DNA of 64,000 bases from Macrostomum hystrix (GCA_950097015.1 CATNEN010000019.1:153929-217928), one strand, 5' to 3'. Shown: positions 33,233 through 45,270, counted from the stretch's first letter. Notes: generated by a model from the letters alone, not told the origin. Translations and numbers: made by a program.

Positions 33233-33672
33233 TCGGGAACATTGTCAACTGGGGAACATTGTCAACAGGGGATCATTGTCAACTAGGTGATCATCATCAA
33301 CTGGGTGATCATCAACTGGGGGATAATTGTCAACTGGGGGATCATTATCAACAGGGGATCATTGTCAACTAGGTGATCATCATCAACTGGGTGATCATTG
33401 TCAACTGGGGGTTTATTGTCAACTGGGGGATCATCATCAAATGTATCATTGTCAACTGGGTGATCATCATCAACTGGGGGATCATCATTAATGGGGAGTC
33501 ATCATCAAATGGGGTATCATCATCAGTGGGGAGTCATCATCAAATGGGGGATCATTGTCAACTGGGGGATCATTGTCAACTGGTCTTGCGATGATGACTT
33601 ATTCATCACCCAATGATCAAATTGGGTGATCATTGTCAACTTGGTGATCATCATCAACTGGGTGATTATTGT
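33233..33672 (+). repeat. ~19-bp minisatellite (gatcattgtcaactggggg)
   Basis: More than 20 imperfect copies of a ggggatcattgtcaactg-type unit, with a catcatcaa variant. The reverse-complement array is at about 60,286-60,440. It belongs to the 3' part of this Helitron family. Confidence 0.85.
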
Positions 33673-33681
33673 CAACTGGGT

Positions 33682-33961
33682 CATATATGCGCAACCTCCC
33701 AAATCTTAGCCGGCCGTGCGACTTAGTTTTTGCTCTAGTTATGACTTAGTTTGTTTCATTGCTCTATTTGCGACTTAGTTTGCTCTCATTTGCTATCTTT
33801 TTCTCTCCCTTCTTTCCTTTTCTTCACGCCTTCCTTTTTTGTCCCTTGGTCCCCCCTTTGATTTTTTTGCGCTTGGTTGATTGGTTTTTGCGACTTACCT
33901 TGCTTGGCCCTCGCTTCACCCGGCCGGGTTGGCCGGGTTGGCCGGGTGTTGCGCATGTATG
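33682..33961 (+). mobile_element. MITE copy 1 with perfect 8-bp target duplication
   Basis: A 280-bp element with terminal inverted repeats CATACATGCGCAAC-like (left cat-atatgcgcaac, right gttgcgcatgtatg) flanked by AACTGGGT at 33674-33681 and 33962-33969. It is inserted in the Helitron minisatellite. The interior is a CT-rich sequence shared with 40624-40895 and 42217-42461. No coding capacity. An 8-bp duplication suits hAT or Merlin mobilisation. Confidence 0.9.
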
Positions 33962-34054
33962 AACTGGGTGATCATTGTAGCTTTAAAAAGCTGAAAATAC
34001 AGCTGGTAAAAAGTATATACTAGACGAATTAAAATTATTTCTGCTCCCTGAAGG

Positions 34055-34460
34055 TCTGCTTATATACTAAAAATGAAATGGTTGCTTGGTTGCTTAGTTG
34101 GTTGGTTGCTTGGTTGCTTAGTTGGTTGGTTGTAATTGATTTTTTCCCAAACGGCTCAACCAATTTTCACCATTTCTTCACCAAAAGATGCCAAATATAG
34201 GGACAATTATACACATATTTTTATTAAGCTTAACTTTATTGCTAAGGGGATTAAATATTTGAAAAACTGTTTTAGATAGGATGTTTGATGCATTACATCA
34301 GAGCCAGTTTTGTCAATGTGCATAACACTGCCAATTTTAATGATTGCATCAGGGCCAGTTTTGTTAGAAGTGGGGGATAAGAATTGATAAGAATTGCACT
34401 GTGTCAAATGTACATAGCTGTGTCAACCCCACTGGCGAGACAAGTCAGTGCAAATTTATA
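34055..34460 (+). mobile_element. Helitron-like 5' end fragment
   Basis: Starts at TC (34055) with tgcttatatactaaaaatg, a ttgcttggttgcttagttgg repeat, then a ccaaacggctcaaccaattt phrase and a block to about 34,460 (gtgtcaaccccactggcgag) that is homologous in inverted orientation to 60,880-61,140. No coding sequence. Its right limit is unclear. Confidence 0.55.
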
Positions 34461-35040
34461 AATAGATTACATCACAGCTTTTCTCACCTGCATGTGTGTG
34501 TTTGTTTGGAATAGGTAAAATGTGCATAGCAGATTTCAATTCAACGATATATTGCTCAATACTAGCGAGACATCTACTCTTTTCTTACTACAACAATAAT
34601 AAATCATCAAACCTTGTCTTAATAAAAATTTAATCCAATTTATTTGCAATGCCATTCTTCTACAAATAAAACACCCTACCAATTTTTTCTTCTGAGATTC
34701 TTAAAGATTTATTTAAGATTCTTTACTTAATTCTTTATGTACCACAAAGTGGGGTCATCCTGTGATAGATAGGGGGCCTAGTGATAGGGAAGTTATTCCA
34801 TAAAGTGGTTGTAGTTGGAACAAAAAACTTTCCTGTTTTGAACTCAGCACCCCTAAAAACATTTGTAGAAAACTGAATTTATTTACCTACTTTAACTGGA
34901 ATAATTTTTATAGGATTAAAGTTCAAAAAGCCCTAAAGTAACTCATAGACATTTGGAGTCTTAGCCTCCAAGAGTTGTCTAGTTTTCCCACAGCATGCCA
35001 GTGGTCTTTTCTATATGCTTCTGGATAACTTTCACCAGCC
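34461..35040. other. Non-coding, nothing recognised
   Basis: AT-rich sequence between the Helitron fragment and the Merlin relic, with no ORF, tandem repeat or terminal repeat that I can identify. Confidence 0.4.
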
Positions 35041-35049
35041 ATCATGAAC

Positions 35050-35400
35050 TTTCGCGCATTTAATTATTTTTTATCTTGTTTGTAAATTTCCAGCTTTGAA
35101 GACATTGAAGACATGGCCGGAAGACCTGCCACACCAACAACTATAGTCGAGCCAGCCGATGTTCTTCCTGCCATTGAGCTGACCGAGTTGGACCTCAACC
35201 ACCGTGAGCTGGCCCTGCTGATGGATGACACAGCAGTCCAGTGGCTGGCACGGCACGGACATCTGCGGAACAGCATCGACTGCCCGAACTGTGCCACCGC
35301 AATGTCCTTACAAACATGCCGACACCATCGTTCTATACGGCAGGACAGTTTTTTTGAGGGCAGCCATCTTAGCCTGGTTCAGCTCTTTATTAACTAATAA
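35050..35400 (+). pseudogene. Merlin (IS1016-like) transposase N-terminal relic
   Basis: After an intron-like tttgtaaatttccag, the plus frame from 35,113 reads an acidic N-terminus and then WLARHGHLRNSIDCPNC, the zinc-ribbon start common to ISXO2/IS1016-like transposases of Merlin elements. A few residues later the text continues with QDSFFEGSHLSL, the element's conserved SFFxGSHL segment. Several residues between these are missing and the second zinc-binding CxxC is not seen. The catalytic DDE domain does not follow. Confidence 0.7.
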
Positions 35401-38400
35401 TCGTGGTACCTAGTGTTTTTTATGCCCCTAAACTTTAATAATACTAATTTTCATCACCCCGCACTTAAAGGTTACGAAAAAGATAAAAAAATAATTAAAC
35501 ACGGGAAAGTTCATGATCGCCTACCTACTCCTTTAAAATGGTATCTAGGCTTATAAGGCCCAATTATTAAAGCCAAAGGACGCCTGTTAGGCCGAAGCAA
35601 AAGATTATAATGTTTTAGTAAGAATGACATGCTTACAACAGAATGATTAATAAAATATACAATTTCAGTTTCATTTTCAGTACAAAATGGACCTACACAT
35701 AATAGCAGTTATGGACGACACAGAATCTTTGTCGCTTTTCGAGAAAACTGGTTTTAGGACTGTGAAAACGCAATTAATTGTTTAAATGTTTTAACAACTT
35801 TTTAGCGCGACAAGATTGTGAGTAATTGAATGTGATTCAAAAGGAAGTTACCATAATCATATTTCATGTAGGCCTATATTAGAGGTTGAAGAGAAAGAAG
35901 CAAGCGACTCTTAGGCCCCTTTTTAAAGGTAAGGTAGGTAGGTTGGCTCAGGCAGCCTGTTTTGCCAATGTTATTCATTTTATGTTTATTTGGATCTCAA
36001 GTTTGGAAAAGTTTTCGAAAGGTATAGGCTATATAAGGCGTGTATCACTGGAATGACAAGACGAAATTTAAAACAGCGCGAAAAATATGTACGTTGCAAA
36101 CGTCAACATTGCATTATTAAACTTGCGGCGGAATAATATCTTTAAAAGAAGTCAAGCCTAAGCCTAGTCTTAGTTTCTCGCTCGTTATCAGTCCCGACTA
36201 TTTAGTTGTACCTGATCTAAGAATGAGCGTGAGTTAAAAACAGCTTTAATGTGTGGAAGTGTGGCATCGCATGCTTCCGTCCATATCAGCATATATCTCT
36301 AGCCACACTAGCAAATTAGAGCAGCAAAGAATAGCTCTTTCCCGAAAAGCTTCTTACAAAGAAGTTTAGAGGACAATTGAATTCGTGAAAAATTAGTAAC
36401 TTTCGAAAAAATTGCTGGCTGTTATGATTTTAACATCCATGTAATTATGCTAAAACTCGTGAGCTGTGACCTCACAAGTCTACCACCTAGCGGGCCCTTA
36501 CCAACCTATAGATACCTATGATACGAACTTCGATCTAAATGCAGAATTGTAACATACACCAGAAAATTATATCTAGCAGATTCGCCTAGACATAATACGA
36601 GCTACTAGAAGTTAACTCGAAAAAAATCGAGCTAGGCTTTCCCACTGGGCTGCTCTAAACACGGATCAATTTGTGAAATTTTGAAACTCGTGTTGAAAAG
36701 TTAGAAACTCGCTTCACTACAGACGGGGGTGGGTGAACCACACGAAGCTATTATCTCCCTCAAACTCTGGTCAGTAATCTGCACTGTTTAGTCTTTAGTC
36801 AACACACATTATTCATGATTTATATTATTTTCTTGCTAGTCGACAACAATTTATAGTGAGATTCGAAAATCTTAAGTGACCTTAATTTGAGTCTACATCT
36901 CCTTTTGTTTATTGACTTCTTTGCGTCGTAATAAAGCTGTTGCTTTAGAAAAAACAGTTTTAAGTCACAATATCAACTATCAATAATAATATTAAAGCAT
37001 ATATTTTAAAGGATAAGCGAAACTAAAAAAGAAACACAGGAACGGATCACCCATTCCAAAAAAATGTTAGATATGTAACGCAAAGATTTTATTCAAACAT
37101 ATTAAGCACGTTTATATTACTCCGTGCGCATAAACTAGTTTTAGAATGCAGCTCTTCAAAACATGCTGCTGCTGTGTCGCGAAATTGACTTGTTATACGT
37201 CAGAATAAGCAAATTAATATCGCCTGAAGGTCAATAAGCGTATTTCGCATGAATTTAAGACAACAAAAAATAAAAACACTTGGATAAGAAATGTATACAT
37301 AGTTTTAAACGCAATTGAACTAGTCTTATTTCAAAATGACAAGTGCTGGAATGAGCATTTAGCTGATTCCGTCGGAACTAAAGCACTAATATAGCGACAA
37401 CTTGTGCTTTAGGAACAAAATAGAATACATTTAATGGTAATTCATTTTATGTATGATAAGCAGAGTGCATTCATAGACCTGAATTTCATATTCCCAAATG
37501 AAATTTGACTTCACCTTCCTCAAATTTCATAACCCATCGAATTGTAAGAATCTCTTTTTGGCAAGAACCGCCAGAAACACGAAACTTTACATTCCCAAGT
37601 CAGCATTTCCTTAAATGCTTGTCAATGAATTTTACATCCACTAAGTTTCCCAACCCCCCAAATTTAACATCCGTAACCATGGCAACAGCAGTGCAGTTTA
37701 CTCTGAATATCGGGTGGTGTAAAAGCTCTTTCCAAAGCTGGGTAATAGGAAGTATTTTGGTATGTGAAATTTGGGGTAGTGAAAGCGCTTGCAAAAACTG
37801 AATATAGGGATTATTAAACTTATGCTAATGATTGAGGAATGTAAAAGTCAGGGGGATATGAAATTAGCGGGCTGTTTAAATTTTAGCGAATATAAAGTTT
37901 AGGGACCATGAGATTTGGGGAGAGTGAAATCAGATAGTTAGAAAATGTTAAATTTTGGGGAAGTGAACCAGTGCAATTTCTTTTATTTGACAGGAGGGGC
38001 GAGTTTAGAAGCTGGTAAAAGGTACAGGTGATTTAAAATGGCATACATCACATAAAACCATGAGAAAATACATTAAACATACTATGGATTTGTAACATTA
38101 TTGCAATAACAGGCGGCGTGCATACAAACAGAATAAGAAATAATGACGTTTTCCAGGAACAAAGCTAATTAAAAAAGCGACGTTTTTTCTTGATTTGATT
38201 TTTATTTTTGTCTGAGAAATATACTGTGGTATGGGACACTAATTTTTTTATAAAGAGAGCAAAGTAACGAATAAAAGTAAGATAACACGATAAGTTATAT
38301 ACGATACATTGTTGCAAAAGCAATACAATGCTGCGTCGTTGCCCGCAGTAAAAGTCTGCAAACCATCGTCTGTTATTATTAATTAAACCACCGCACACTT

Positions 38401-38501
38401 ACAGAGGTTAGGAAACTTTGGGTGGTAATGAGAACCTCCCCAGCACTGCAAGCAGATATAGTCACGCCTGCGTATTGTATTAAATTTACTGACAGAATTT
38501 T
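35401..38501. other. Non-coding between Merlin relic and SS18
   Basis: About 3.1 kb of AT-rich sequence with no credible coding frame, tandem repeat or RNA. The part next to SS18 should be its 3' UTR. Confidence 0.5.
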
Positions 38502-39500
38502 TCACTGAGAGGCTGTTGAAGTCGCCACAACCGGTGATTGGGGCGGCGGCTGCGCTGGTGAAGCTGCAGCCGAGTCAGACTGTACCCCAGACTGCTGTGG
38601 TGTCGAGTCCGAAGCCGATGTCACTGGAGCTATAGGGGGCTGCGACTGCTGCTGTTGTTGTATTTGAGACTGCGACTGAATCTGTTGATGCATCTGCGAA
38701 GCTGAAGTCTGGGGCGGTAGCATCTGATAAGAAATATTCGACTGTGGCGGCTGCTGCTGAGAATACACGGTGGGTGCGAATTGCGGGCGCATTATAGCTG
38801 CCGGCTGCTGCTGGAAATAGGCCGCGTTAGTTGGCTGCTGCTGCTGCCTAGCCGCAGCTGCAGCCGCAGCGGCAGCTGCTGCAGCGGCAGACGACCCGCT
38901 AGGCCCGACAGGGCCACCAGAGGTTGTGACACTACGAGGAGCTGGCGGTTGCTGCTGCATCATAGGTTGTTGTGGACGTTGCATCATTGCTGATTGCGGC
39001 TGCTGCATCATGGCCGGCTGCGGCTGCTGCATCATGGCCGGCTGAGGCTGCTGCAGCATGGCTTGCTGTGATTGTATCATAGATGGTTGCTGCATCATTG
39101 ATTGCTGAATCATGGCCGGCTGTGGTTGCTGCAGCAAGGCCTGTGTAGGCGGCTGCTGTTGCTGGATCATCACAGCCTGCTGTGGCTGCGGCGGCATTAT
39201 CATTTGTTGTGGTCCTGGGGTTCTCAACACTGCGCCAGGGCCTTGGGGCGGCGGCTGCATCGGTGCTTGTGCTGTTGGCTGAGATACACTATTGCTATGC
39301 GAATCAGCAATCGTCGCCAAGTATACAAGATTTCTGTGCAGTGTTTGCTGCAGTGTGGCCATCTCGTGAGTACGGCCGCGCTGCTCATACTCTAGCATTG
39401 CATTTATAAGTTGGGCATTCTCATCTAAAAGTCTTTGGATTGTTGCTGTATTAGGTGGTGCGGCTTTGCGAGCAGAAGCAGGTGAAAACGCCAGTGACAT
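38502..39500 (-). CDS. SS18: SS18/SS18L1 family nuclear coactivator
   Basis: A 332-residue intronless frame. Residues 15-72 form the SNH domain that binds BRM/BRG1 in the SWI/SNF (BAF) complex: TIQRLLDENAQLINAMLEYE, then LHRNLVYLATIADS, both diagnostic of SS18. The remainder is Gln/Pro/Met-rich with AMMQQPQP-type repeats and a run of 12 or more Ala near residue 210, like the QPGY transactivation region, though the Gly/Tyr content is low and the typical C-terminal GYDQ ending is absent. Either this lineage has a simplified C-terminus or a further exon exists. The ATG at 39500 directly precedes the conserved MSLAF start. Family role: chromatin-remodelling subunit in the nucleus. Confidence 0.9.
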   Translation of the reverse strand: MSLAFSPASARKAAPPNTATIQRLLDENAQLINAMLEYEQRGRTHEMATLQQTLHRNLVYLATIADSHSNSVSQPTAQAPMQPPPQGPGAVLRTPGPQQMIMPPQPQQAVMIQQQQPPTQALLQQPQPAMIQQSMMQQPSMIQSQQAMLQQPQPAMMQQPQPAMMQQPQSAMMQRPQQPMMQQQPPAPRSVTTSGGPVGPSGSSAAAAAAAAAAAAARQQQQPTNAAYFQQQPAAIMRPQFAPTVYSQQQPPQSNISYQMLPPQTSASQMHQQIQSQSQIQQQQQSQPPIAPVTSASDSTPQQSGVQSDSAAASPAQPPPQSPVVATSTASQ

Positions 39501-40623
39501 TTCAGCTGGAAATATGAGTCAGAAAATGCACTTATTAAAAATCAGTATTTCTTATAATACTGATACTTTCAGTATACTTTCAAGCTTTCAAGCTTTCAAG
39601 CTCAATACTTTCAAGCTTGTGAAAGCACCCCATTTAAAATACAGTAAACACTTTGCCACTAAGTGCTTACTAGTGTATGTCTGACTCTGATATGCTTGTC
39701 TGGTGTCAAACTGAGCTGATGATATTGCTTTGCAAAAGGTTTACTACTGTAGAAATTTTAAGTGTGCTTTTACAGGCTTTTTAATGCTTCTTTTAAAAGC
39801 ATTTTCAACCTCTAAATTCAGCAGGATCAAGTATTTCACCAGATATTGTTACAAGTGCATGACACATGTCCTAGCTGCAGCTCCGAGATACTTTAGACAT
39901 AAATCAGTATAGTTATGTTAAAGATATTAAAAATCAAAGTGTGGCTAATTTGCTTCTTTGCTGCTTTTGTCACATAAAATGAAAAATCTTGGGTGCTATG
40001 GCCTTATGCTTGATCTATCTAAGTAACTGAAGTTGCACAGCTAGAAACATATATATAAGTGTTGATAATAAAGTCTATATTTTGCACTTGGCCACCTGCT
40101 TCCACAGTGGCTGAATAAATTTAGAAAATGAAAAATGTCGTACTCTAATGTTTGAAGTTCTAAAATTTGTCAATACATTATAGATACTTAAAACTTTATG
40201 CTTATGCTTGTTTGTGCTTGCATATGATAAATGCCTAAATTAAAGCTGACAACAACAATAGACTAATTTAATACTTTTAAGGAAGTATCACAAGTGATCC
40301 ATGCAGAATGCTGATAGAAATAAAGAGAGTGTAGCACACACAAGCTTCCCAGAAAATAGAGCTGCAGTTTGACAGTTTGCTACAGATGTACATTCAAAGC
40401 ATGCAATTGCTGAATAAAAGATAAGAGCTAAAAAGAGCAGAGCTGAAAATGGTTTAGGCACATTATGGGGGCACTAACTTTTTAATATACTCATAGTTAA
40501 ATTTGTTGTTTTTGAAAATCGCATTTCCCAGAAAACTTTTGGTAAAATGATTTTTTTAATGTCTTGTTAAAATGAATAAATATTTGTTATACCAAAAAAT
40601 TAAACTTTGTTTAGATATGTTCA
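39501..40623. other. SS18 upstream region, no gene seen
   Basis: This should include the SS18 promoter. A short caagctttcaagcttt tandem lies at about 39,578-39,625. Nothing else is recognised. Confidence 0.45.
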
Positions 40624-40895
40624 CATACATGCGCAACCTCCCAAATCTTTGCCAGCCGTGCGACTTAGTTTTTGCTCTCATTTGCAATTTAGTTTGTTTC
40701 ATTGCTCTATTTACGACTTTGTTTGCTCTCATTTGCTCTCTTTTTCTCTCCCCTTTTTCCTTTTCTTCACACCTTCCTTTTTTGTCGCTTGGTCCCCCCT
40801 TTGATTTTTTTGTGCTTGGTCGATTGGTTTTTGCGACTTACCTTGCTTGGCCCTCATTTCACCTGGCCGGTTCGACCGGGTGTTGCGCATGTATG
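40624..40895 (+). mobile_element. MITE copy 2
   Basis: A 272-bp element with inverted ends CATACATGCGCAAC / GTTGCGCATGTATG. Flanks TATGTTCA (40616-40623) and TGTGTTCA (40896-40903) match at 7 of 8 positions. Same orientation as copy 1, about 85-90% similar by eye. No coding capacity. Confidence 0.88.
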
Positions 40896-41389
40896 TGTGT
40901 TCACCATTTTAATACAAAATAATATAAATACAGCTGAGTCCAGCTAGAGAAACTCAACCTTGTTTGATACAAAGTTTGCTGACAAAACTCAGAAGTGTTT
41001 CTGAATTCTTTATAGAACATACAAAGACAAACTCTAAGATAGTTCAAGAGAGAGGAAATGGAAAGTATAGCTGTACACTTGAGATCATTGGTTAAAATTC
41101 TTTAGAAAGCCTATTCTCAGAAATACATACAGGTGATAAAGTAAATTGGCTAGAATAACTAAATATGCTACCTAGAAAAAGTGAATACACTACTAGAATA
41201 ACTAAGTATTGTAGAGTACAGAATTATGATACTATTTATTTTAACCAATCATGCGCTAACTACTCTACTCATCCGCTTAGTAGTATTTTTAGAAAATACA
41301 AACCAGAAAACATACAAGTACAGCATGTGATTCATTTTACAAAAAAGGAGAATCGAATCAATCAAAAATCATGTGACTACTATTAATAG

Positions 41390-42180
41390 TATCCAATCAA
41401 TTTTTATGTCATAAGCAACCAGCAATCCCACCAATCATGTTACCCAAAATCAATCAAAAGGTCAAGAATGTGATAATCCATCTTTTTGTGCTTCTACTAG
41501 TTTAGTTGTAAAAAAGTCTAACCTCTCAAGTTGTCAAGTATTGACCCAGACTTTTTGACACCATTTTGACACCTGTACTTTAAATGCACTCATCAAACCC
41601 GAGAGGGCCCGATTCTCTATAAATACAAGAGCTCCGAGGCAAGCCCAGATTCAGAGTCTCGCCGAGATGAGCAGAGTCTCACAGAAAAGAGAAAACAGAG
41701 AGTGGATTGGACTCCAGGTCCAAGACTTGTGGTAAGAGTTCCTTGAGTTTTCCTAATTAATTATTTATTTATTAGTAAGGCTTTTCTTGAGCTAAGTTAA
41801 ACCTCTCCGAGTAATTGTTAAACCAACGATTAAAGCATAATCACAGACATGTGATAACATTGATTATATTACAAAGGGTGAGCGCCAGACTCGTGGTAAA
41901 ACCTACCAGGGCTGGTAAGAAGGAACACACTCCACAAATGACTATTGGTTAACTGACATCAACAACAAATCAGAATCAAGAAGATACTACACCCGATTAC
42001 TATTGGCCCAGTGTAACTGCAACCCGAGACAAGGAGAATAAATTAAATTCTCTTGCATTCAAACAATCCAGGTACCTAAAGGGCAACCAGAAGCCAAGTG
42101 CATCAAGCACCCGAAGCCTGCAGCAACCAAAGAGAGAGTGAGAGACAAGAGAACCACTAAACCAAAGAAGGTAAGATCTA
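41390..42180 (+). mobile_element. Possible solo LTR or LTR-like block
   Basis: The stretch has a promoter-like architecture: ctctataaatacaagagc at about 41,614, followed by AG-rich leader sequence (cagagtctcgccgagatgag), then AT-rich sequence and two gtggtaa(g/a)a...c motifs about 170 bp apart. It reads like the U3-R-U5 order of an LTR, but no internal coding sequence, second LTR or target duplication was found. Confidence 0.3.
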
Positions 42181-42216
42181 CAACTTCTGCTAATTAAGTA
42201 TTAATTACTTGGGCAC

Positions 42217-42461
42217 CATACATGTGCAACACCTGGCCGACCCGGCTGAACTGGCCGGGTGAAACGAGGGCCAAGCAAGGTAAGTTGCAAAAACCAATTG
42301 ACCAAGTGCAAAAAATCAAAGGGGGGACCAAGGGACAAAAAGGAAGGCGTGAAGAAAAGGAAAAAGGGGAGAGAAAAAGAGAGCAAATGAGAGCAAACTA
42401 AGTTGTAAATAGAGCAAAAACTAAGTCGGCTGGCAAAGATTTGGGAAGTTGCGCATGTATG
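42217..42461 (-). mobile_element. MITE copy 3, inverted
   Basis: A 245-bp element, reverse orientation relative to copies 1 and 2, with ends CATACATGTGCAAC / GTTGCGCATGTATG. Flanks TTGGGCAC (42209-42216) and TGGGGCAC (42462-42469) match at 7 of 8 positions. The interior (agggacaaaaaggaaggcg) is the complement of copies 1 and 2. Confidence 0.88.
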
Positions 42462-43001
42462 TGGGGCACCCAGCAGTTGCTGAAAGTGATAAATTCCTAG
42501 AAGAGAAACAGGAACTTATCAATATGATACCAGAAAAAGTAAATATGCTACCCAGAAATTATTATTTAAATAAAAAATACTAAAGTGTGAATTTATTTGC
42601 TATTAATTAATTTCAATAAATTTTCTTGATTAATCAATTTCTAAATTATTTTATACTAATGTTTTTGTTAAGTTCTATTAATTTGCACTCTGGTGTAAAT
42701 ATGCCACAACCTCTAGGCAATGCTGGTCACCAGGCCGGTGCTTGTCAGGTAAGGACAATGAGCCATGCACTGCTGTTGCCTGTGCTGCAGCTGCTAATTG
42801 CCGCAGGATGGGAAGTTGGCGAGGACAGCAAAGCCCCCAGCAGCGCATGGAGCATCGTCGGGAATGCAATTGGTGTGGATGACTGAAAGGCCATCTGTTG
42901 AGCTGCTGGCAATGCAGAACTGCTGGCCTCTGTCCCTGCTGCTCTGCCAGGTGGCGACAGGGACCGTGAGACTTACCAACATTGTGTGCTAAAGGGAGCA
43001 C

Positions 43002-43233
43002 GAGACTTGCCCGCAGGCGAACTGCCCGCCGAGATTTGCCCGCAGGAGATTTGCCCGTCGAGATTTGCCCGCCGAGGTTTGCCCGCAGAGATGTGCCCGC
43101 AGTGCATTCTGCCCGCAGGAGATTTGCCCGTCGAGATTTGCCCGCAGAGATTTTCCCGTCGAGATTTTCCCGTCGAGATTTGCCCGCAGAGATTTGCCCG
43201 CAGAGATTTGCCCGCAGAGATTTTCCCGCAATG
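43002..43233 (+). repeat. 14-bp tandem array, left arm of inverted duplication
   Basis: About 16 copies of agatttgcccgcag / agatttgcccgtcg units plus non-repeat markers (gcgaactgcc near the start, gtgcattctgcc in the middle, cgcaatg at the end). A 14-bp unit gives a 14-residue periodic frame on each strand, which explains the long Arg/Pro/Cys-rich open frames; they are not genes. Confidence 0.9.
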
Positions 43234-43787
43234 TCGTGGGGTCCCCGACATGCACCATATAGGACTCCATGGCTTATTTACTGGATTTGTCGTTTGGTGG
43301 TTGAGCAGATCGAGGTGATAAAATCCAGGCGGCTGACATGTGAATTTGAAACAGACAGCGCTCCACCAGCTAGAGATTCCAATACCGGGACCGGGATTTG
43401 AGAGCAAACACCTGGAATTCCAATCTCAGGACTTAAAATTGCCCACCATTCAGCGGGATTTCAATTTTTCGGGATTTGCTGGGACTGAAAATGCTGGGGA
43501 TTTTATGGGAGTTGGACAGGAATATCCCGAACCCGACAATCCTGGGATTGGAAACTAGCCGGGATTTTACCATCCCTACCACCAGGCACCAGCAAAAAAT
43601 TGCTGCTACAAAAGATTATAGAACAGGCTACAGTAATTTAGCAGAAAGGAAATTTGAGGTGTCTGCAAAATGCCAAAGAAATATCTTATGCATTTGCGGC
43701 AGTAAGAGTTTCAGATTCACACGGTTGAAATCTGGCAGGTAAATAATTTTGATAAGTATAAGTCGATTTTTGCAAGATTAAAACTGT

Positions 43788-44060
43788 ATTGCGGGAAAAT
43801 CTCTGCGGGCAAATCTCTGCGGGCAAATCTCGACGGGAAAATCTCGACGGGAAAATCTCTGCGGGAAAATCTCAACAGGCAAATCTCGACGGGCAAATCT
43901 CGACGGGCAAATCTCGACGGGCAAATCTCGACGGGCAAATCTCCTGCAGGCAGAATGCACTGCGGGCAAATCTCTGCGGGCAAACCTTGGCGGGCAAATC
44001 TCGACGGGCAAATCTCCTGCGGGCAAATCTCGGCGGGCAGTTCGCCTGCGGGCAAGTCTC
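43788..44060 (-). repeat. 14-bp tandem array, right arm (inverted)
   Basis: Reverse complement of 43002-43233 with the same order of markers, about two to three extra units and a few substitutions. The arms are separated by 554 bp of unrelated sequence. Confidence 0.9.
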
Positions 44061-44099
44061 ATGGACCCGTGCTAAAGCTAGCTACGTTCAACTGCCATA

Positions 44100-44390
44100 C
44101 TTTTAAATCAACCTTCCGACCTACTGAGACAGCGGCACCTGCGGCTGGCTGGGCAAGTGATCAGGGCTGAAGTCTACTGCCCTAAGCCACTGCAGGATGT
44201 GCTTCTATGGACTCTGCAGGGACCTTGCAAGTGTGGACAGGGACAATCAGCCCATTTATATTGACCTGCTCTTCTCCGACACATGCGCCCTCAGCCAGAC
44301 TTACGGAGTGAAGCATGTCTGCAAACTAGCCTTTAAGCACGCATTTTGATGCTTCCCCCTTTTCTTAGGCCACTGTGTGGCCAGCAGGTT
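44100..44390 (+). pseudogene. 3' fragment of the non-LTR element family
   Basis: Encodes RAEVYCPKPLQDVLL and adjacent residues, matching the C-terminal part of the retrotransposon at 13.4-15.4 kb, and ends in a similar 3' untranslated sequence (ttgatgcttcccccttttc ... aggccactg). It directly follows the inverted 14-bp array. Short deletions break the frame. Confidence 0.75.
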
Positions 44391-45270
44391 GACTTTTTTT
44401 ACTATCTCAGAAACAAATTCTAAGAAAGCCATACAAAAAATTTGGTAGCATTGAATATTGAATATTGAAATTATTGAGATTCAGATATATTTGGATGCAC
44501 ACAAAAAGGCCATAGGTAGTAAGACCCACTCTATAATAAAAAGTATAAAACTTGATAAATGGTAAGAAGGGCAACAGGCTTGATATGCACAACTCATGCA
44601 CACATATCATCCGAATCCTAATGTACATTTTGCACCAAACCCTCCCTATCTAGAGCCATCCTTAGGCAATACCAGAGCCATCCATACCAATCTGAATCTT
44701 AGGCTTGCAGACTAGAACATTTTTTTCTTTTTGAATGTTGGCTTAGACGTTAGAGACTAGAAACCTGAAAAACCTAGAAACCAAGAAACATAAACCTTAA
44801 ATTAAGCACTTAGGGCCTATACCAATGTCTAAAGGCTAAAAATACTCTGACATATATAATAAGTATCCAACAAACTCATAGAGCACACCTTTAGACAAGC
44901 TAGGGCCTATAATTAGCAAATCCTTGGCAAAAAAATTTTAAAACTGAGTTTGAATCTGACACAGATACTTTTGCCTCAAGAATTGATTTTTTTGTTTTCT
45001 TAAGTGAAAGTTAAAATTTATAATGAAAAATATGCTTGAACCATTGTCATTATGTAATTAAAACATAAAATATTTGATAGAACAAAATGGCAGCAGTAAA
45101 AAAGTAACAAAATATGCATCGGAAGGAAATGCCTGCAGACCCCAACAGTCGGAAGATTTTGCTCGCAGACCCCTACCCAATTTTAGGATTTCCGTATGAA
45201 CAATTGGGAATTCCGCTACTCATGGCCCTCAAGGCCACACTCCAGACCCAACCGTCTATGGCTCTAGCAT
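44391..45270. other. Non-coding, nothing recognised
   Basis: AT-rich sequence with no credible frame or repeat; it separates the inverted array from the iteron-type element. Confidence 0.4.

Larger units (their letters stand above)
29919..34054 (+). mobile_element. Helitron, internally deleted
   Basis: The 5' end is A|TC followed by tatatatataaaagtgaaaa and a TCTG microsatellite, a standard Helitron 5' terminus. It contains a fused RepHel relic (30661-32030), two minisatellites (about 32,990 and 33,233-33,672), a MITE insertion, and a 3' subterminal block (aaaaagtatatactagacgaattaaaa, then ctgctccctgaagg) shared with the minus-strand Helitrons ending at 60,170 and 62,071. The last bases, which should form the hairpin arm and CTAG, are replaced by the start of another Helitron-like 5' end. 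The part at about 32,100-32,950 has no recognisable coding and includes a G/C hairpin near 32,190 (aggggggggg ... cccccct). Confidence 0.8.

Noticed and set aside
42678-43001. Possible gene exon on minus ending in NFPSCGN
   Set aside because: The codons look real in places, but no start, splice site or domain could be assigned; left as an unidentified fragment.
42982-43407. Open frames rich in Arg/Pro/Cys on both strands
   Set aside because: They are produced by the 14-bp tandem repeat, which keeps frames open and yields a 14-residue period; the same occurs at 43,717-44,106.
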